Of a DNA stretch of 64,000 nucleotides, positions 1 through 8,775 are shown one piece after another (positions within the stretch are counted from its first letter, which is position 1; each line of letters starts with the position of its first letter). The stretch is from an uncultured Alistipes sp. GTDB taxonomy: Bacteria; Bacteroidota; Bacteroidia; Bacteroidales; UBA932. The translations under genes were made by a program, and so were the position numbers. Below the pieces are notes generated by a model that worked only from the letters and a program-made list of their open reading frames with translations, ran no database searches and was not told where the DNA came from. The stretch covers positions 1 through 64,000 of the forward strand of contig URSC01000011.1 of NCBI GenBank assembly GCA_900550465.1, in the 5' to 3' direction.

Positions 1-30
1 AAAAAAGCCACCTTCATGGAGCCTTTTTTG
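1..30 (-). terminator. imperfect terminator-like hairpin after tRNA-Pro(CGG)
   Basis: On the minus strand an A-rich run, a short imperfect stem with two mismatches and a run of six T follow the tRNA-Pro(CGG) gene. The same arrangement reads in both directions. The mismatches keep confidence low. Confidence 0.35.
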
Positions 31-104
31 TCGGGAAGAGGTGACTCGAACACCCGACCTCTGCGTCCCGAACGCAGCGCGCTAGCCAACTGCGCCACTT
101 CCCG
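31..104 (-). tRNA. tRNA-Pro (anticodon CGG)
   Basis: The 74-nt minus-strand sequence folds as a full cloverleaf: 7-bp acceptor CGGGAAG/CTTCCCG with discriminator A73, U8, a GCGC D-stem, anticodon stem CTGCG/CGCAG with loop TTCGGGA, and a TTCGAGT T-loop. The anticodon lies at 68-70 and G37 follows it, as expected for proline. CCA is not encoded. It lies downstream of a second tRNA-Pro gene and has no clear promoter of its own. Confidence 0.95.
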
Positions 105-123
105 AGAATCTCTATGTCTTTAC

Positions 124-153
124 AAAAAGAGGCTCTCCGCTTCGGAGAACCTC
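124..153 (-). terminator. intrinsic terminator between the two tRNA-Pro genes
   Basis: On the minus strand an 11-bp stem (GAGGTTCTCCG / CGGAGAGCCTC, one T-G pair) with an AAG loop is followed by five T. It sits right after tRNA-Pro(AGG), so the tRNA downstream may depend on read-through or an unseen promoter. Confidence 0.8.
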
Positions 154-157
154 TCTG

Positions 158-231
158 TCGGGATGAGACGACTCGAACGTCCGACCCCCACGTCCCTAAC
201 GTGGTGCGCTAACCAACTGCGCCACATCCCG
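158..231 (-). tRNA. tRNA-Pro (anticodon AGG)
   Basis: A 74-nt minus-strand cloverleaf: acceptor CGGGATG/CATCCCG with A73, U8, a GCGC D-stem, anticodon stem CCACG/CGTGG with the seven-base loop TTAGGGA, and T-loop TTCGAGT. Base 34 is A (position 197), giving anticodon AGG and G37. An A34 proline tRNA is uncommon in bacteria, where GGG or TGG is the usual reader of CCU. CCA is not encoded. It has its own upstream promoter. Confidence 0.93.
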
Positions 232-241
232 AATCGGACCG

Positions 242-271
242 CAAAGATAGTAAAAATTCGGATTGCGCAAA
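242..271 (-). promoter_or_regulatory. promoter for tRNA-Pro(AGG)
   Basis: On the minus strand TTTG is followed after 18 nt by TATCTTTG, matching the Bacteroidetes -33/-7 pattern. The -7 element ends 10 nt before the tRNA. Confidence 0.7.
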
Positions 272-288
272 CTTTTTTCTAAAAAATT

Positions 289-1491
289 TCACTGCCTGAC
301 TGACATCAGCAGTATCAGGTCATTGCTCTCATATGGCAGCTGCGCCAGCCTGGCTCTGGCAGCCATGATCTCTGGATCATCTGTCGGACACTCTTCCGCC
401 AAATCCAGAATATCGTAAGGAGCAGCAGTATACACAGCGAATCTCTCATCTGACGCCAGAAGCATATACGGACTGTCCACCACGCCGGAAGTCACACCCC
501 ACAGCATATCATCCTCCAGCATATCGTACGAAATACCGGTACCCTGCTCCAGGTCCATAACCAGCCAATAAAAATCCTCCTTGCCGTGACGGTACTGCGA
601 AAGCGTCCTGCCCCCTATCCGATACATACTTACATGCCCCCAGATGCGCCCGCTGGCAGCACAGGCATCCCCGAAAGCGAACAGATCGGGATAAGACGCA
701 TCTTTCATTCTCTGCGTAAAATTATAATCGTTGTCTGCAAACCGCAAGACGGCAGTCATGGTATCGGAGGCGTACTCGTACACTCCGTCCAGAAAGGCGG
801 AATAGAAATAAAAATGCCCATCGTACTCGTACAGATTGTTGCTCTGACCAAAAGAAGCAGCTTCCGCGAAATCCTTGTCAAGAGGCAACCATCGCCCCTC
901 AACCTCTTCCGTTGAGGAGTTGAACAGGTAAACTTCATACTCAGGCCCGTCCACATAGGACATCTCCTTATAGAACAGATAGCGGTCAGCATCCACGGGA
1001 AGCAAGTCGGCGGCGTACATTATCTCACAGTCATTCAGAGTAAACGACTTGACCAGCCTGCCCGAGGACAAGTCGAAACTGTATACCGCCCCAAAATACC
1101 CCAGGACATCCAGCAGGCCCGTGAACCTGTTGTAAGCCATAGTCCTGACATCAGTCATCTCCTCAGGCCCGCGTCCAGCCTGAAGAAAGGAATACAGATA
1201 CTCTCCATCCATAGTGTAAAGACTGACCATACCTGAATCCGTACCGCCGAGCACGATGATCGTACTGTCCACTATTTCCACATCCACTATGCCTCTTAGC
1301 ATCGGTCCCTGAGGGACCACGGCCCCACAGCCTTCATACAGATCACTGAAATGCAGCACTCCGGCCGTAGGAACTACCTCTATATCCATGGCCTCCCCTC
1401 CTCTGCCGGAAGAACAGGAGAAAGCAAATGACAATAAGAACAATGCCGCAAGAATGCACTGCACTCTGTTAAGAACGACGAGTTTTCTCAT
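289..1491 (-). CDS. 6-bladed beta-propeller lipoprotein
   Basis: This 400-residue protein looks like a surface or periplasmic lipoprotein of the Bacteroidales 6-bladed beta-propeller family (DUF5128/BF3164-like). The N-terminus is a hydrophobic signal ending AFSC with the lipidation Cys near residue 26. The rest is rich in short beta-strand repeats with aromatic and Gly residues, including RGPEE after a blade and several DGxxY pieces. I chose the ATG at 1491. A longer reading from a TTG at 1515 would overlap a TATATTTG promoter element. It is monocistronic and lies just beyond the terminator of the peptidase gene. The ligand is unknown. Confidence 0.75.
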   Translation of the reverse strand: MRKLVVLNRVQCILAALFLLSFAFSCSSGRGGEAMDIEVVPTAGVLHFSDLYEGCGAVVPQGPMLRGIVDVEIVDSTIIVLGGTDSGMVSLYTMDGEYLYSFLQAGRGPEEMTDVRTMAYNRFTGLLDVLGYFGAVYSFDLSSGRLVKSFTLNDCEIMYAADLLPVDADRYLFYKEMSYVDGPEYEVYLFNSSTEEVEGRWLPLDKDFAEAASFGQSNNLYEYDGHFYFYSAFLDGVYEYASDTMTAVLRFADNDYNFTQRMKDASYPDLFAFGDACAASGRIWGHVSMYRIGGRTLSQYRHGKEDFYWLVMDLEQGTGISYDMLEDDMLWGVTSGVVDSPYMLLASDERFAVYTAAPYDILDLAEECPTDDPEIMAARARLAQLPYESNDLILLMSVRQ

Positions 1492-1512
1492 AGTATACTT
1501 TTGAAATTTCCT

Positions 1513-1520
1513 CAAATATA
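1513..1520 (-). promoter_or_regulatory. -7 element TATATTTG upstream of the propeller lipoprotein
   Basis: The element sits 21 nt before the chosen ATG. Two direct copies of GAAATTTCCTCAA (1503-1515 and 1522-1534 on the plus strand) overlap and flank it. They could be a binding site or a local duplication. Confidence 0.5.
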
Positions 1521-1535
1521 TGAAATTTCCTCAAT

Positions 1536-1570
1536 AAAAAAACCGGACAGGAATAACTCCCTGCCCGGTC
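1536..1570 (-). terminator. intrinsic terminator of the dpp11 operon
   Basis: On the minus strand ACCGGGCAGG and CCTGTCCGGT form a 10-bp stem with an 8-nt loop, followed by seven T. It lies 27 nt past the peptidase stop codon. Confidence 0.8.
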
Positions 1571-1597
1571 ATTTTCTTCAATTACAATCAACCGCTG

Positions 1598-3697
1598 TTA
1601 CTCCAGCTCGATGGTCATCTCGTCGATGAGATGGTCCGCATCACCGATCATGTCGATGATGAAGAGGACGTAGCGGATGTCGAGGGAGATGTTGCGGCAG
1701 AAGTCGGGGTCGAACTCGATGTCGCTCATGGTGCCTTCCCACACGCGGTCGAAGTTGATGCCGATAAGGCGGCCCTTGGAATCGATGACGGGGCTGCCGG
1801 AGTTGCCGCCGGAGGTGTGGTTGGTGGCGATGAAGCAGACGGGAACCTTGCCGTCATGGCCCCAGCGGCCGTAGTCACCGGAGGCTACGATGTCGCGGAA
1901 CTTCTGGGGGATGTTGTAGTCGAATATCTCGGGATTGTCCTTCTCCATGATGCCCTCGATGGTCGAGAACGGCAGGTAGTACACTCCGTCGGAGGGGGCG
2001 TAGCCCTTGATGTGGCCGTAGGCGACACGGAGAGTGAGGTTAGCGTCGGGATAGAAAGTCTTCTCAGGCTGGAACTCCATCTGACCGCGCATGTAGTCGC
2101 GGTTGAGTAGGGTTATCTCGGAGTTGACGCGGCTCACGACAGGACGCAGGTTGGCTCCGGTCCACTCCGTGAACTCCCGGCTGAACTCTACTGCAGGATC
2201 GTCCTGCAGGGCTGCTACAGCAGCGCAGTCCATGGCCTCGAGTGCAGCGCGGTCGGCAAAGACAGAGGTAGAGAAAATATGGTCAGCCCATTTCTCGACC
2301 GAGCCGCCGTATACTGCCAGGGCACTGTCGAGGTAAGGAGGACGGAAGTCCACAGGCACATTGTCCTTATAGGCATTCATGACGGCCACGAAGGATTCCT
2401 TGTCTATGGGCAGGTAGTAATCTTTATAGAAGGAGGCTGCGACAGCCCTGAGCGCTGAGTCCGAACCGCTTTCAGCCACACGGACGGCACGGGCCGCGAA
2501 CTGGGCCAGCTCGATGGTACGGGCGGACTCATTGTAATAGTCCAGGGCGTAGTTATAAGGCTCAAGCACTCCGTAGAGCGAATCGAGAGCAGGGATTATC
2601 CCCTCATACTCTGTACCCTTTGCCCATTCCATGAAACGGGCCTCGAAGGCCTGCTTCTTGGCCACGGTGCCCAGACGCACGATGCCCTTCATCTCACCCT
2701 GCCACTTCTTCCATGAGTTGGAGACACCGGCATTCTTGGATGAGTACTGAATCCTCACGGCCTGGTCCGCATTCATGTATTTCTTCTGAATATCCAGACG
2801 CATGGTACGGAGGGCTATCTTGAACGGATTGGCTACGTCCGATATATATCTGACACCCTCGGACATGATGTACTCCCGGGTGCTGCCGGGGAAGCCGTAG
2901 ACAAATGTGAACTCACCCTCGTCCACTCCGCCGGCGGCTATGTGGAAATACTTCTTGGGTCTGTAGGGCACATTGTCCTCGGAATAGGGAGCGGGGTTGT
3001 TGTCCTTGTCGGCGTAGATGCGGAAGATGGAGAAGTCTCCGGTATGGCGGGGCCACATCCAGTTGTCGGTGTCACCGCCGAACTTTCCGATAGACGAGGG
3101 GGGAGCTCCCACCAGACGTACGTCGGTATAGCGGCGGTAGACGAACATGTAGTACTTATTGCCGTAGAACAGAGGCTCCACCGAGGCGCGGAGACCGTTG
3201 CCTGCGGCTGTCGCCTCCTCCACGAGCTTAGCGGAGTTCTTATCCACCAGGGCCTCGCGCTCCTGCTCGGTCATGCTTTCCTCATAGCCCTCGAGCACCT
3301 GCTCAGTAACGTCCTCCATGTACTCGAGGAAGCTCACCGAAAGACCGGGGTTGGGCAGCTCCTCGGCGCGGGTCATGGCCCAGAAGCCGTCACGGAGGTA
3401 GTCGTGCTCTACCGAGCTGTGTCTCTGAATCTGACCGTAACCGCAGTGATGGTTGGTCAGCAGAAGGCCTTCCGGAGAAATGAGCTCACCGGTGCAGCCG
3501 CCTCCGAAGAGAACCACGGCATCCTTGAGAGAAGCCTGGTTGATGCTGTAGATGTCCTCGGCCGTGAGGGTAAATCCCTTGGCCTGCATGTCCCCTATCC
3601 TCTGGGAGATGAGGGACGGAAGCCACATTCCCTCATCCGCGGAGGCCGAAGCTCCGCAAATGAGGGAAAGCGCTACTATTGAAAGGTATTTTTTCAT
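1598..3697 (-). CDS. S46-family dipeptidyl-peptidase, likely Asp/Glu-specific (DPP11-like)
   Basis: This exported serine peptidase (699 residues) removes dipeptides from the N-termini of peptides in the periplasm. A signal peptide covers about residues 1-20. The chymotrypsin-like triad is visible as TNHHC (His84), HTGDFS (Asp221) and GGNSGSP (Ser633). An Arg lies 18 residues after the catalytic Ser, in FDRVWEG. In the characterised P. gingivalis enzymes this position is Arg in DPP11 (acidic P1) and Gly in DPP7, so I infer acidic specificity. Start: the ATG at 3697 opens the signal peptide, and upstream codons in frame look like a shadow of the acyl-CoA dehydrogenase gene. It follows that gene by 10 nt, so it is probably co-transcribed with it. 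Confidence 0.9.
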   Translation of the reverse strand: MKKYLSIVALSLICGASASADEGMWLPSLISQRIGDMQAKGFTLTAEDIYSINQASLKDAVVLFGGGCTGELISPEGLLLTNHHCGYGQIQRHSSVEHDYLRDGFWAMTRAEELPNPGLSVSFLEYMEDVTEQVLEGYEESMTEQEREALVDKNSAKLVEEATAAGNGLRASVEPLFYGNKYYMFVYRRYTDVRLVGAPPSSIGKFGGDTDNWMWPRHTGDFSIFRIYADKDNNPAPYSEDNVPYRPKKYFHIAAGGVDEGEFTFVYGFPGSTREYIMSEGVRYISDVANPFKIALRTMRLDIQKKYMNADQAVRIQYSSKNAGVSNSWKKWQGEMKGIVRLGTVAKKQAFEARFMEWAKGTEYEGIIPALDSLYGVLEPYNYALDYYNESARTIELAQFAARAVRVAESGSDSALRAVAASFYKDYYLPIDKESFVAVMNAYKDNVPVDFRPPYLDSALAVYGGSVEKWADHIFSTSVFADRAALEAMDCAAVAALQDDPAVEFSREFTEWTGANLRPVVSRVNSEITLLNRDYMRGQMEFQPEKTFYPDANLTLRVAYGHIKGYAPSDGVYYLPFSTIEGIMEKDNPEIFDYNIPQKFRDIVASGDYGRWGHDGKVPVCFIATNHTSGGNSGSPVIDSKGRLIGINFDRVWEGTMSDIEFDPDFCRNISLDIRYVLFIIDMIGDADHLIDEMTIELE

Positions 3698-3707
3698 ATA
3701 GCGGGTT

Positions 3708-5408
3708 TTAGTTAATGAAGTCTGCCAACTGCTCCTCGGAGAAGCCCGCGATGTAGTCGTAGCGCTCCTGGTTCCAGGACTTGGCCTTGCCGACGAACAC
3801 CCTTGCTGACTTGGCGAAGTCAGCGCACCTCTGGGCATCCAGCACGAGGAGCCAGCCCATGATGATGTGACCGGCCATCTCGACCAGACGGCGGGCGTGG
3901 AAGTCGATGTAGGTGTTGTCATGTCCGTGTACGAGGGCGCAGGCCTGCTCGTACTGTGCGGCCATCTCGACGAGGGTCTTCTTCAGAGTCGCATACTCGG
4001 GAGCGACCTCCTCGGCCTCGTACTCGCGTATCCTGGCGAGGTAGGCGCCGGTGGTCACGTAGCGGATGGCGGCCACTGTCTGGAGCTGGGACGTACCTTC
4101 ATATATAGTGGTAATCCTGGCGTCGCGGTAGATGCGCTCAACGGGATACTCCTTCATGTAGCCGGAGCCGCCGTGTACCTGTATGGCGTCGTAGGCGTTC
4201 TGGTTGCAGTACTCGCTGGACATCATCTTGAGCACGGGAGTGAACATATCGGCATAACGCTGATACTTCTTCATCTCCTGACGCTCTTTCGGATTCAGAG
4301 TGCGGGTCTCGGTAACAAAGCCGTAGACCTTGTACATATCTACGAAACGGGTGGTCTCATACAGGATGGCGCGGGAAGCCTGAAGCTTAGCCTTCATCAC
4401 TGCAAGCATCTCGGACACTGCGGGGAACTCAATGATGGCCTTGCCGAACTGACGGCGCTCGCAGGCATACTTGTAGGCCTCGCGGTAAGCGGCCTCGGAG
4501 ATACCCACGGACTGGGCACCGACTCCGAGCCGGGCACCGTTCATCAGGGACATCACGTACTTGATGAGGCCCATGCGGCGCTCGCCGATGAGCTTGGCGG
4601 GAGCGTTCTTGAATACCAGCTCGCAGGTAGGAGAGCCCTTGATACCGAGCTTGTTCTCAATCCTGCGGACAGTCACGCCACCCCATTTCTGGTCGTGTAC
4701 GAAGTAGGACAGGCCGCGGCCGTCGCGGGTGCCTTCCTCGGAACGGGCCAGGACGAGCTTGATCTGGGCATCACCGTTGGTGATGAACCTCTTGACACCG
4801 TTGAGCATCCACATGCCCTTCTCCTCGCACCACTCGGCCTTGAGCATGGCGGCCTGGAGGTCGGAGCCGGCATCGGGCTCGGTCAGGTCCATGGAGCAGG
4901 TATCACCCTGAGGAATGCGGGGCAGGAACTCGGCCTTGATCTCCTCCGAGGCGAACTCGTGGATGGTCTCGGCGCAGTCCTGAAGGCCCCAGATATTGGC
5001 AAATCCGGCATCGGCCCTGGAAACCAGTTCCTCAGCCATCACGTAGGGCACGAGGGAGAAATTCAGTCCGCCGTACTGACGGGGCAGGGACATACCGTAC
5101 ATGCCGGCCTGGGTGAGCACCCTCTGGTTCTCGGCCGTACCGGCGGCGTAGGTCACGCGGCCGTTCTCGCATACGGGGCCGTCGTGGTCCACCTGCTCTG
5201 CGTTGGCGGCGATGGTGTCGGCGCAGATCTCGCCCATGACCTCCATCACCTTGTCGTAGGAGTCGATGGCATCCTCGACATTGCAGGGAGCGTAGTCATA
5301 GACTCCGCTGTCCTTGAAATCCTGTTCCTTCAGCTCCACTATCTTCTGCATCAGGGGATGCGAGAGCTGAAACTTCAAATCACTGTTGTCTGTATAAAAA
5401 TTTGCCAT
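3708..5408 (-). CDS. acyl-CoA dehydrogenase
   Basis: FAD enzyme that oxidises, or in anaerobes reduces, the alpha-beta bond of acyl-CoA and passes electrons to ETF. The 566 residues include the usual N-terminal helical, middle beta and C-terminal helical domains plus an extra C-terminal helical extension of about 100 residues. DLTEPDAGSD in the middle domain and IYEGTSQ, whose Glu is the usual catalytic base of short/medium-chain enzymes, are clear. It lies 12 nt after etfA, which follows etfB, so the three form a functional set. The acyl chain length cannot be read from the sequence. Confidence 0.9.
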   Translation of the reverse strand: MANFYTDNSDLKFQLSHPLMQKIVELKEQDFKDSGVYDYAPCNVEDAIDSYDKVMEVMGEICADTIAANAEQVDHDGPVCENGRVTYAAGTAENQRVLTQAGMYGMSLPRQYGGLNFSLVPYVMAEELVSRADAGFANIWGLQDCAETIHEFASEEIKAEFLPRIPQGDTCSMDLTEPDAGSDLQAAMLKAEWCEEKGMWMLNGVKRFITNGDAQIKLVLARSEEGTRDGRGLSYFVHDQKWGGVTVRRIENKLGIKGSPTCELVFKNAPAKLIGERRMGLIKYVMSLMNGARLGVGAQSVGISEAAYREAYKYACERRQFGKAIIEFPAVSEMLAVMKAKLQASRAILYETTRFVDMYKVYGFVTETRTLNPKERQEMKKYQRYADMFTPVLKMMSSEYCNQNAYDAIQVHGGSGYMKEYPVERIYRDARITTIYEGTSQLQTVAAIRYVTTGAYLARIREYEAEEVAPEYATLKKTLVEMAAQYEQACALVHGHDNTYIDFHARRLVEMAGHIIMGWLLVLDAQRCADFAKSARVFVGKAKSWNQERYDYIAGFSEEQLADFIN

Positions 5409-5420
5409 GACTTCTTCTCC

Positions 5421-6434
5421 TTACTTGCTGTTTTGTTTGTAGAACTTGATGAGCTTGGGTATCACCACATTGAGATCTCCCACGATAGCATAGTCGGCTA
5501 TCTTGTGGATGGGGGCCTCTGGGTCGCTGTTGATCGAGATGATCATCGAGGACTGGTCCATACCGGCAGTATGCTGGATCTGGCCGGAGATACCGCAGGA
5601 AATGAAGAGCTTGGGACGTACCGTCACGCCTGTCTGTCCGATCTGGCGGGCATGGTCCGCAAAGCCGGCGTCCACTGCGGCGCGGGAAGCACCCACCTCT
5701 CCTCCGAGAGTCTTTGCCAGCTCGAATATCAGGTCGAAATTCTCCTTGCTGCCGACTCCGAATCCTCCGGCGACAATAATCTGTGCTCCTTTGATATCTA
5801 TCTTCTTTTCCTCTATCTCACGGGCCACAATCTCCACGGTCAGGTCGCTGTCCTTCAGGATAGAGTTGACATCTATCTCCGAGATGCGTCCTGCCACGGG
5901 TGCGGCCAGGGGAGCCTTCTTCATCACACCCTCACGGACAGTGGCCATCTGGGGTCTGTGCTCGGGATTGACGATGGTGGCGATGATGTTGCCTCCGAAT
6001 GCGGGGCGGATCTGATACAGGAGGTTGTGGTACTGCTTCTCCTTGTCCTGGTGGTCGCCTATCTCCAGGGAGGTGCAGTCGGCGGTAAGGCCGCTGTGCA
6101 GGGCGCTGGAGACTCTGGGAGCGAGGTCCCTGCCCACGGAGGTGGCTCCGAAGAGGGCTATCTGGGGCTGTTCCTTGCGGAAAAGGTCAATGGTAATCGA
6201 TGCGTAGGGCAGTGTGCGGAAGAACTCCAGCCGCTTGTCGTCTGCCAAGTGCACCACTGCGGCTCCATAGGAATAAAGCTCATCGGCCAGGCCTCTGACA
6301 TCATGTCCTATCAGCAGGGCCTCCACATCGCAGGAGAGCAAGGCGGCCAGGTCACGGGCCTTGGTCATCAGTTCGAGACTCACGTCACAGAGGCGTCCTC
6401 CGTCGGTCTCGCAATATACTATAATGTTGTTCAT
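5421..6434 (-). CDS. etfA: electron transfer flavoprotein, alpha subunit
   Basis: The 337-residue alpha subunit carries FAD in its C-terminal half. The ETF FAD signature region is visible: GGFGVGSKENF, GASRAAVDAGF, then FISCGISGQIQH and INSDPEAPI. The N-terminal half is the typical nucleotide-binding-like fold. It lies 21 nt after etfB and 12 nt before the acyl-CoA dehydrogenase gene on the same strand, as expected for its redox partners. Confidence 0.93.
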   Translation of the reverse strand: MNNIIVYCETDGGRLCDVSLELMTKARDLAALLSCDVEALLIGHDVRGLADELYSYGAAVVHLADDKRLEFFRTLPYASITIDLFRKEQPQIALFGATSVGRDLAPRVSSALHSGLTADCTSLEIGDHQDKEKQYHNLLYQIRPAFGGNIIATIVNPEHRPQMATVREGVMKKAPLAAPVAGRISEIDVNSILKDSDLTVEIVAREIEEKKIDIKGAQIIVAGGFGVGSKENFDLIFELAKTLGGEVGASRAAVDAGFADHARQIGQTGVTVRPKLFISCGISGQIQHTAGMDQSSMIISINSDPEAPIHKIADYAIVGDLNVVIPKLIKFYKQNSK

Positions 6435-6455
6435 GTCGTCTAACGTTTTAACAGA

Positions 6456-7331
6456 TTAACCGATTGTATGACTGGATATCAGCTCCTTTACGAGACCCTC
6501 GATGTCGGCGTCCGAGTCCGAGAGGGTCCTGGACTCCTTGGCCTGGAGGATGATGTTCTCGATCTTCTTCACCTTGGTGGGCGAGCCGGAGGAGCCGTAG
6601 CTCTTCTCATCCCCGCCTATCTCGGCGAAGCCCCACTCGGGTATCTGGAAATGCTCGGAGCACTTACCTGATGCGGCGTACTCGGAACCGGAAGCCTGGT
6701 CCTCGGAAACGGTGCGGGCTCCTTTGTAGCGGAGGAGCTGCTTGGCGTTGCGGGGCCTGCATGCGGCTGCGGTGCCGGTCACGGTGATCAGCACGGGCAG
6801 AGGGGAGGACACCACTTCGATGCCCCGCTCCAGCCTGCGGCGTACGGTCACTCTGTTATCGTCGATGTACAGTACTTCTTCTGCGTAGGTAATCTGAGGC
6901 CAGCCCAGCTTCTCGGCTACTTGAGGGCCCACCTGGGCGGTATCACCGTCGATGGCCTGACGGCCTGCGATGATCATGTCGGGAGCGATCTTGCGGACTG
7001 CCTGGGCCAGCGCGTAGGATGTGGCAAGAGTATCGGCTCCTGCGAACTTCCTGTCGGTCAGGAGGACTCCTCCGTCAGCGCCTCTGAAGAGACCCTCGCG
7101 GATGATGTCGGCGGCCCTGCCGGGGCCCATAGTCAACAGATGGATTTCCACGTCCTTCAGACGGTCCTTGATCCTGAGCGCCTGCTCGAGGGCATTCATG
7201 TCTTCAGGATTGAAAATAGCAGGTAATGCGGCGCGGTTGACCGTTCCGTCCTCCTTCATCGCATCTTTTCCTACATTTCTGGTGTCCGGCACCTGCTTGG
7301 CCAGGACCACGATTTTCAATTTGTCGTTCAT
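6456..7331 (-). CDS. etfB: electron transfer flavoprotein, beta subunit
   Basis: This 291-residue protein pairs with EtfA. The adenine-nucleotide-binding segments typical of EtfB/FixA are present: VVLAKQVPDT at the N-terminus, the GAD-type segment FRGADGGVLLTDR, AGRQAIDGDTAQVGPQVAE, and a C-terminal arm. Whether this ETF bifurcates electrons to ferredoxin, as in clostridial Bcd-Etf, cannot be decided by eye. The NfnAB-like genes directly upstream make the question worth asking. A TACCTTTG element lies just upstream. Confidence 0.92.
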   Translation of the reverse strand: MNDKLKIVVLAKQVPDTRNVGKDAMKEDGTVNRAALPAIFNPEDMNALEQALRIKDRLKDVEIHLLTMGPGRAADIIREGLFRGADGGVLLTDRKFAGADTLATSYALAQAVRKIAPDMIIAGRQAIDGDTAQVGPQVAEKLGWPQITYAEEVLYIDDNRVTVRRRLERGIEVVSSPLPVLITVTGTAAACRPRNAKQLLRYKGARTVSEDQASGSEYAASGKCSEHFQIPEWGFAEIGGDEKSYGSSGSPTKVKKIENIILQAKESRTLSDSDADIEGLVKELISSHTIG

Positions 7332-7354
7332 CAGTTTTAATACATTAATCCGGG

Positions 7355-7362
7355 CAAAGGTA
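7355..7362 (-). promoter_or_regulatory. -7 element TACCTTTG upstream of etfB
   Basis: A perfect TAnnTTTG lies 23 nt before the etfB ATG, in the 35-nt gap after the previous gene. It suggests that etfB-etfA-acyl-CoA dehydrogenase can be transcribed apart from the nfn genes. Confidence 0.55.
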
Positions 7363-7366
7363 GGAA

Positions 7367-8755
7367 TTATTTCTCAGACTGCAATGCCTTATGGATGGCG
7401 GCGGCAGCCCGGCGGCCGGCGCCCATCGCCAGAATCACAGTCGCAGCGCCCGTTACGGCATCGCCTCCCGCAAACACCATCGGGCGGGTGGTGGCTCCGT
7501 CCTCATCGGCAATGAGGCAGCCCCGGCGGTTGGTCTCCAGTCCGGGGGTAGAGCGGGCTATCATCGGGTTCGGGGAGGTTCCGAGGGACATGATGACGGT
7601 GTCCGTCTCAATCTCGAACTCGGAGCCGGGCACCGGCACGGGAGAGCGGCGTCCCGACTCGTCGGGCTCGCCGAGCTCCATGCGGATGCAGCGGATACCG
7701 CGCACCCAGCCTTTCTCGTCGCCCAGGATCTCCACGGGGTTGGTCAGGAGACGGAACTCTATGCCCTCCTCCTTGGCGTGGTGCACCTCCTCCACCCTGG
7801 CGGGCAGCTCCTTCTCGGTGCGGCGGTAGACCACAGTCACCTCAGAGCCAAGGCGCAGGGCGGTACGGGCGGCGTCCATTGCCACATTGCCGCCTCCGAC
7901 TATCACCGACCTGCGGCCGGAGAATACGGGGGTGTCGTAGGTGGGGTCGTAACCGTGCATGAGGTTGTTGCGGGTGAGGAACTCGTTGGCGGAGAACACT
8001 CCGTTGAGATTCTCTCCGGGGATACCCATGAACTTGGGCAGACCGGCTCCCGAGCCTATGAAGACTGCCTTGAAGCCCTCCTTTTCGAAGAGGTCATCCA
8101 CCGTGACGGTCCTTCCCACCACCACGTCGGTCTCTATTTTCACTCCGAGGCGGCGCACATTCTCCACCTCGTACTCCACTACCTCCTGCTTGGGCAGACG
8201 GAACTCGGGGATGCCGTACTGCAGCACGCCTCCGGCCTTGTGCAGCACCTCGAAGACGGTGACGTCATAACCCCAGCGGGCCAGGTCAGAGGCACAGGCC
8301 AGACCGGCAGGCCCGCCGCCTACCACTGCGACCTTGATGCCGTTGGCGGGAGCCTTGTCAGCGAAGCGGACTCCGTTCTGACGGCTCCAGTCGGCCACGA
8401 AACGCTCGAGCTTGCCGATGGCCACCGGCTCGCCCTTGACTCCGAGGATGCAGGAGCCCTCGCACTGGGTCTCCTGGGGGCAGACACGGCCGCAGACTGC
8501 GGGCAGGGAACTGTCCTGAGAGATGATGCGGGCAGCCTCCCTGATATCTCCGGCCGCTACCTTTGATATAAATGCGGGTATCTGGATGGAAACCGGGCAG
8601 GCCTCCACACAGCGGGGCTTCTTGCAGTTGAGACAGCGCGAGGCCTCGAGGACGGCCTCCTGCTCGTTGTATCCGTAGCATACTTCCTCGAAATTACGGG
8701 CCCTGACTGCGGGATCCTGCTCGCGTACAGGGACTCTGGGTATCTTGTTAGCCAT
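7367..8755 (-). CDS. NfnB/GltD-like FAD-dependent pyridine nucleotide oxidoreductase, large subunit
   Basis: This 462-residue protein matches the family of the NADPH-dependent ferredoxin:NAD transhydrogenase large subunit (NfnB), often annotated as glutamate synthase small chain. N-terminal cysteines CLNCKKPRCVEACP and CGRVCPQETQCEGSC should hold two [4Fe-4S] clusters. GGGPAGLACASDLA (FAD) and GGGNVAMDAARTA (NADPH) are the dinucleotide folds. There is no glutamate synthase large subunit nearby and the NfnA-type subunit precedes it by 20 nt, so NfnAB is preferred. Start: the ATG at 8755 begins the conserved part, while upstream codons in frame shadow the neighbouring gene. Confidence 0.87.
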   Translation of the reverse strand: MANKIPRVPVREQDPAVRARNFEEVCYGYNEQEAVLEASRCLNCKKPRCVEACPVSIQIPAFISKVAAGDIREAARIISQDSSLPAVCGRVCPQETQCEGSCILGVKGEPVAIGKLERFVADWSRQNGVRFADKAPANGIKVAVVGGGPAGLACASDLARWGYDVTVFEVLHKAGGVLQYGIPEFRLPKQEVVEYEVENVRRLGVKIETDVVVGRTVTVDDLFEKEGFKAVFIGSGAGLPKFMGIPGENLNGVFSANEFLTRNNLMHGYDPTYDTPVFSGRRSVIVGGGNVAMDAARTALRLGSEVTVVYRRTEKELPARVEEVHHAKEEGIEFRLLTNPVEILGDEKGWVRGIRCIRMELGEPDESGRRSPVPVPGSEFEIETDTVIMSLGTSPNPMIARSTPGLETNRRGCLIADEDGATTRPMVFAGGDAVTGAATVILAMGAGRRAAAAIHKALQSEK

Positions 8756-8775
8756 TGTTATATCTCCTGATGTTG

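Noticed and set aside
3867..6443. Very long plus-strand frame (858 codons) opposite acyl-CoA dehydrogenase and etfA
   Set aside because: It is a codon-bias shadow of two certain genes on the minus strand, with His/Gly/Leu-rich composition and no domain.
7367..8755. Glutamate synthase small subunit
   Set aside because: There is no large subunit nearby and an NfnA-type partner with a [2Fe-2S] motif lies directly upstream, so an NfnAB transhydrogenase is the better fit.
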